A DNA stretch of 64,000 nt, taken from positions 1,304,501 to 1,368,500 of the forward strand of contig NC_065576.1 of NCBI RefSeq assembly GCF_937616625.2, in the 5' to 3' direction. The notes beneath the pieces were generated by a model. It searched no databases. It was not told the DNA's origin and was given only the letters and a program-made list of their open reading frames with translations. Position 1 is the first letter of the stretch. Each line of letters starts with the position of its first letter. This DNA comes from Mercurialis annua. Its lineage: Eukaryota; Streptophyta; Magnoliopsida; Malpighiales; Euphorbiaceae. This document shows positions 59,575 to 64,000 of this stretch, piece after piece. Position numbers and translations under genes: made by a program.

Positions 59575-60073
59575 TAATTATATTTTAATTTATTATCTAT
59601 ATTTTAATTTTTATCTAATTACATTTTTATTGTATCCATTCTTAAAATTTATTTTTGCAATCAACAATTTGACATTATTTTATAAAATAGTCATGTAAGG
59701 AAAAAAAATAAAAGAATTATTTTTATAAATGTAAAAAAAAGCAAAGAATTTCTTATATTATTATTACTAAATAAAATCTACAAACACCATTCTCTCCTCC
59801 AAATCTAATCTCTCCTTTTTATACAAATCACAAGCGGCTCTCTCTCTCTACAACGTCAACATTTTTTAAAATTCAAATAACAAAATCATCGACAAACAAC
59901 AATATTTATTCTTAGATTTCCACAGATACATATAAATCAAGCAATCCGAGACCGACCCATTTCCCTTTGATCTTCATTTTTCGATACCCACATTTTCAAT
60001 TTTGTTGGGCATCACCAAATTTTGAATTTTTTTTTTGATATCACCCATTATTTGATCTCCATTTTCAATAAAA

Positions 60074-62053
60074 ATGGGGGCTTATAGAGCAGATGATGAC
60101 TATGATTACTTGTTTAAGGTGGTTTTAATCGGCGATTCGGGTGTCGGAAAATCAAATCTGTTGTCTAGATTCACCAAAAATGAATTTAGTCTTGAATCTA
60201 AATCCACCATTGGTGTTGAATTTGCTACTCGTAGTATTCATGTTGATGATAAGGTTGTTAAGGCTCAGATTTGGGACACTGCTGGTCAAGAAAGGTTTCA
60301 TCTTTTTCCCTTTAATTCTCTTAAACTTTAAAAAAATTATGTTTTTTTTTCAATTTTTAGATCTGTAAATATGAGATTTTGTAGATATGGAATTGTTAAT
60401 TGTTTTGTGTGTATTTGTGTTTGGATTATTTTTAATTTGATTTGATGTGGAAAATTGTGTAAAGATTGTGCGTTTGTGAGAGGAATCGATCCCACAACTT
60501 AGCAAATTACTGCCCAATGCTTATATCGTTTGAGCTCATTGGTAAAGATGGTATTTTTTTTTGAGTTGTTTGAGGATCAAGTATTTTTAATAGTAGAATT
60601 TGAGAACTTTTTTTGGATAATTTAGTTGGAATTAGTGGTTGAATTTGATCTGTATGGGATTATGGTAGGAGTCAATGAGAATATTGATGTCATACATGTG
60701 CAATATCTGACAGAGTATTTAGTGTCGGTGTGCAATGTACTACTAATAATAAGTAACTTCAAAGATTTCATGTGAGTCACACACCTATTATTTTGTTTCT
60801 GTAAGTACACTGTTAGGTAAGGTATTTAGTGTCTGTAGATTGTTCATGATCTGTTTAAGATGTTGATGAAGCCACACATTAACCTTTTCATATCTTCTAT
60901 TTTTGCTTGAGCTTTATGTTTAACACTTTTATACAAAAATAGCAGCAAATGGTTAATATCTGGACAAATTATTTATCTTTTACGGCTATGCTTGATGACT
61001 TTACTTGACATTGTGCTATCGGCCACTGATTTTCACTGTAATTTGGAAAAGGGATCTATACAAAAGATTTCTTATGGTAACATGAGATGTTAACTGCATT
61101 GTCAATGATATATGATGCTTGCTTGGCATTTATTTTCTTGAGAATTGAAAGTAGTTTTTAGATTTGGCTGTGCAATAGATGATGAGAAATATAAACCAGG
61201 TTTATTTATCTTTATTGAGCGGAAACTTCTTGAATCCTACGTTTATATGTTTTGTTTTCATTCTCGGAAATGCTTTTGAAATTCTGAAACCCTATTCCTA
61301 TAATCTATTCATGTAAAGATTGAGTTTTTCCATTTTGCTTTTGGTCTTTTTTCGTATGCCCTTGCCGTGTTATGTTGAGTAGCACAAGCACTCTTTTTTT
61401 GTGAATGAAGACAGAGATATATATTTTTAGACACAATTTTGGCTGCTTTGATGATTTGATTATAGTTTTACAATGTCATTGGCACTTGTCTTTTTCCAGC
61501 ATTTGAAAACAGACACTTCTTATACATTTGTAGTTGATAATATCTAACTTGGCTGGGCATATTTATTTCCTATCACTTTCATTTGGAGAGCAAATTGTCA
61601 TCCTATTGTTTTTGTTTTCGCAGATATCGGGCCATCACTAGTGCATACTACAGAGGAGCTGTTGGCGCCTTGCTCGTCTATGATGTCACTCGACATGTCA
61701 CCTTTGAGAATGTGGAAAGATGGTTGAAGGAGCTCCGAGATCACACTGATTCCAACATTGTTATTATGCTTGTAGGAAACAAGGCAGATTTACGACACTT
61801 ACGCGCAGTTACGACTGAGGATGCCAAGGCATTTGCTGAGAGAGAGAGCACCTTCTTTATGGAAACCTCTGCACTGGAGTCCTTGAATGTCGAAAACGCA
61901 TTTACTGAAGTCCTAAGTCAGATATATCGTGTTGTCAGCCGAAAGGCTCTTGATGTAGGGGATGACCCTGCAGCATTACCAAAAGGACAGACTATTAACG
62001 TCAACAAAGATGATGTGTCGGCTGTTAAAAAAGTCGGATGCTGCTCCGCATAG
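60074..62053 (+). CDS. RABA (Rab11-type) small GTPase, RABA1-like
   Basis: Two exons, 60074-60294 and 61624-62053, joined by a GT-AG intron inside the QER/YR codon of switch II; 216 residues. Motifs: [11 protein letters not shown] (P-loop), [12 protein letters not shown] (effector), [21 protein letters not shown] (switch II; the intron is at the position typical for plant RABA genes), GNKADL and ETSALE (guanine recognition). The C-terminus KKVGCCSA carries the double-Cys geranylgeranylation motif. Plant RABA1 proteins act in traffic between the trans-Golgi network or recycling endosome and the plasma membrane. The 1.3-kb intron contains SINE copy E. The subgroup is assigned by general resemblance only. 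Confidence 0.95.
60462..60545 (-). mobile_element. SINE-like element, copy E, in the Rab intron
   Basis: The minus strand reads ACCAATGAGCTCAAACGATA (A box region), GCATTGGGCAGTAATTTGCT and GTGGGATCGATTCCTC (a good match to the B box GWTCRANNC), then CACAAACGCAC. The A tail is missing, so the copy is 3'-truncated or eroded. Confidence 0.6.
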
Positions 62054-63383
62054 ACTAACTGAAGTCTCGAGGAGGGAATATTATTTTCTGCTGTTGATGG
62101 TTATCTTCAGTGTCTTGAAGGTGCCTTCATTTTTCTCTCGGATATGTTCGAAAGAGGCCATTTGTAGCTTGCTGGCATGCTTTAGAGATTTTAAACTTGC
62201 TTTAAATGCAGAGACAGATATTAAGTGTTGAGATCCAATAGATTATCATGTTAAGATCCAGTATATTATTACGTTAAGATACGATAGATTCACATTTCGT
62301 TGCATTTCTTGTTTCTCCGTTATTCTTTCGGTTGATTGTTTTCTTGGAGTGGTGTTGTAATCTGTAGCCGGATCCAACCCTCTAGGTTAGGCTGCTCTCA
62401 TTTGAGAATTTATGTCAAGATTGATCTTTTGTTTTACCTGGTTGATTAATAATTTATTAGCTTGTTCAGATTCACTTGCTCATAACATTGATTTGGATCA
62501 CACAAGTAATGGTCTTCCAACAGCTTCATCTATTATCAGAGCTATATTTGAAAATTCTAATTAATAACATTACATTATTGACATAATAACGTGTTTCAAT
62601 TTTATTGATTGTGTCCACGGATAATGCGGTGGATAGAATCTATGTAACGATCTGTCGCCCTTGACTTTATCACTTCTCGATGTGATGGATTTATTTTAGC
62701 TGTGTTTGATCGATTAGCATATTTGGTTACAAGATCAGTGCTTCAAATGTCAGAATCAGTTTGTGTTGTACGGAAAAGAAATCGTTAAATGAAAAATATG
62801 ATACGTTAAACAACGTACAAGAATTATTTACAAATGTAAAGTTTCGAAAGCAACGTCAAAACATTAGACTCGATATATTTCTACTTCTGTTTTCAACTAG
62901 ATAAATTTTCGTTATCAAAGACGAACTCATAAACTCATTGCTAGTCTCAGAACGACTCCGTTAGCTGTACAAGAAGCGGATTCATTCAAACAAGAATGCA
63001 CATTAAACATCGAAAATTATGCTGGCTTGCTCTCAAACAAGCTCTGTTCACTCCATTTTTCCAGCTCTTTGCAGTCTTTCTACGACTGTCTAGTTCACCG
63101 TAGAGTATCCGAAATTGTTAAGAATTTCGATCATGCCTAGCACTTGTCAAGAAATGAAAACGACACAACTTTCTCCGTTGTGTTGTTACAATTTATACAA
63201 TAATAATTTATAAATATAAACATCAGAGCTTCAAAACCAACGTCAAAACATAAAACTCGATAAATTTTTATTTAACGTTTTCGACTCAATAAGTTTCCTT
63301 AGAGCATACATTCCGTAAAACATATCTTCACTCGGAATTTTTATTTCCGTTTTCAACTCGATAAATTTCCGTAAAACATATCT
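62054..63383. other. Convergent spacer (Rab and SAWADEE-like genes)
   Basis: Holds both 3' untranslated regions. Similar phrases such as TTTTCAACT(A/C)GATAAATTT recur at 62885, about 63265 and 63350, and an exact 28-base repeat overlaps the end of the downstream gene. No other gene is seen. Confidence 0.5.
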
Positions 63384-63394
63384 TCACTCGGAAT
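63311..63394. repeat. 28-bp exact direct repeat spanning a stop codon
   Basis: The segment at 63311-63338 (TTCCGTAAAACATATCTTCA...) recurs exactly at 63367-63394, period 56. The second copy includes the last codons and stop (TCC GAG TGA on the minus strand) of the SAWADEE-like gene, so the end of the coding sequence has been duplicated into its 3' flank. Confidence 0.9.
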
Positions 63395-64000
63395 CGAGTG
63401 ATTCGATCCTCCTACAACCTCCATAAACCCTACCCTCTTCTGTCCTACAAGCATACCTATTCTTTCTCAACTTCCTCAATTTCCTAAAAAACCTTTCAAT
63501 AATTACAGAATTAGGCACAAAATTAACCAGTCCTTCAACTTTGCCACCCCCATTTTCAATTTTCTCTCTCACAACCATCATAAAACAATAAAGAGACTGA
63601 TCAATTTCTTTACTAGATGGTGTAATGCAAATATCATTAATCCTAGCAAATGTTCTTTCTCCTTCTAATGGACCATTCTGCCATTTAAGAACATAATTAC
63701 AAACACACTCCTCATCTTCCTCATCTTGTTCAATTTGGTCCTTGTTGAATTTATGTTCTTCATTTAAAACCTCAACAACTAGAGCATCGTAAAATTTAGT
63801 CTCTTGATTCTCTAAATAACATAATGCACAGACGTTCATACCTTGATAAATTGATTTGCAATCATGATCTTGAATTTGAACACTGCTTGGCCGGAATCTT
63901 CGCCGGAAATCATTCAATTGTTCGTTGTTTTTGAACAAATTAACCTCAAAATTTTCATCGTCTGCTTCGGGAAAATTGGCGTAGTGTACTGTGATTTTCT
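63384..64000 (-). CDS. SAWADEE-domain-like protein, 3' part (gene continues past the window)
   Basis: The minus-strand frame is open from the window edge to the stop at 63384 (205 codons seen). No ATG start lies inside; position 63938 is a TTG codon. The readable part is VHYANFPEADDENFEVNLF, RRRFRPSSVQIQDHDCKSIY, GMNVCALCYLENQETKFYDA, VVEVLNEEH, an acidic QIEQDEEDEE stretch, CVCNYVLKWQNGP and ARINDICITPS. The order (an F-x-G/N-F-x-x-x-D-E segment, R-x-R-F/S-x-P, C-x3-G-x-x-V-x-C, F/Y-Y-D-A-x-V-x-E-V, C-x-C-x-F/Y-x-L-x-W) resembles the SAWADEE chromatin-binding domain, which reads H3K9 methylation in SHH1-type RNA-directed DNA methylation factors. The C-terminus is basic (RKLRKLRKNRYACR). No homeodomain is visible in this part. 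The family call is by pattern only. Confidence 0.6.
   Translation of the reverse strand, partial: KITVHYANFPEADDENFEVNLFKNNEQLNDFRRRFRPSSVQIQDHDCKSIYQGMNVCALCYLENQETKFYDALVVEVLNEEHKFNKDQIEQDEEDEECVCNYVLKWQNGPLEGERTFARINDICITPSSKEIDQSLYCFMMVVREKIENGGGKVEGLVNFVPNSVIIERFFRKLRKLRKNRYACRTEEGRVYGGCRRIESLDSE

Larger units (their letters stand above)
57812..60073. other. Intergenic region between TypA-like and Rab genes
   Basis: Holds the TypA 3' untranslated region, SINE copies C (58708-58798) and D (59467-59574), and the Rab promoter and leader. TTTTTATACAAAT at 59815-59827 is a TATA candidate, followed by a CTCTCTCTCT pyrimidine patch at about 59839-59848, so transcription probably starts near 59850, leaving a leader of about 220 bases. 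No gene is supported. Confidence 0.55.

Noticed and set aside
63938..63940. Apparent start of the minus-strand frame at 63938
   Set aside because: The codon there is TTG and the frame is open to the window edge, so the gene simply continues beyond 64000.

Overview
This is a piece of a plant nuclear genome, almost certainly a eudicot; I cannot name the species. The evidence is plant-only gene families (LOB-domain factor, ROP GTPase, RABA-type Rab, FBA-type F-box tandem pair, plant-mobile-domain gene), GT-AG introns in A+T-rich DNA, and plant transposon classes (L1-type LINE, MULE, hAT-like, CACTA-like, SINE, fold-back MITEs). There are no bacterial operons, CRISPR arrays, rRNA genes or convincing tRNA genes.

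Layout: 1-6060 is gene-free, A+T-rich and repeat-bearing. 6099-7662 (+) is a two-exon papain-type cysteine protease. 8515-9531 (-) is an intronless PPR protein, convergent with it, with a perfect hairpin in its upstream region. 9689-11869 is A+T-rich with a degenerate tandem repeat. 11870-14400 (+) is a decayed MULE transposase, and about 250 bp after it lies a six-exon plant-mobile-domain gene (14646-17024, decaying at its 3' end). 20244-22928 (+) is a tandem F-box pair: the first copy is broken by a 2-bp loss, the second is intact. 23300-24380 holds remnants of two unrelated genes, one of them an ATL-type RING-H2 gene with stop codons. A full-length, apparently intact L1-type LINE (24414-29612, -) is inserted next to that remnant, with a perfect 15-bp target duplication.

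31719-32375 is a rearranged stretch with a perfect 47-bp inverted repeat, a 29-bp direct repeat, a Copia RNase H remnant and an inverted copy of part of a neighbouring exon. 32338-34462 (-) is a five-exon short membrane protein related to glucosidase II beta. 35390-36974 (-) is a LOB-domain gene. 42016-44253 (+) is a seven-exon ROP/RAC GTPase that uses one GC-AG intron. 45424-57811 (+) is a 19-exon organellar TypA/BipA-like translational GTPase with transposon-loaded introns. 60074-62053 (+) is a two-exon RABA-type Rab GTPase. 63384-64000 (-) is the 3' part of a SAWADEE-like gene that runs off the window.

The host genes are unrelated neighbours, as is usual in plants, and do not form a pathway. 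I found no clearly new biological system. The most informative structures are mobile-element ones: the LINE with its conserved 3' hairpin, the MULE/plant-mobile-domain pair, a small SINE family with five copies in the window, several MITEs with recognisable target duplications sitting in introns, and the palindromic rearrangement near 31.8 kb. All exon boundaries were assigned by eye from reading frame and splice consensus.
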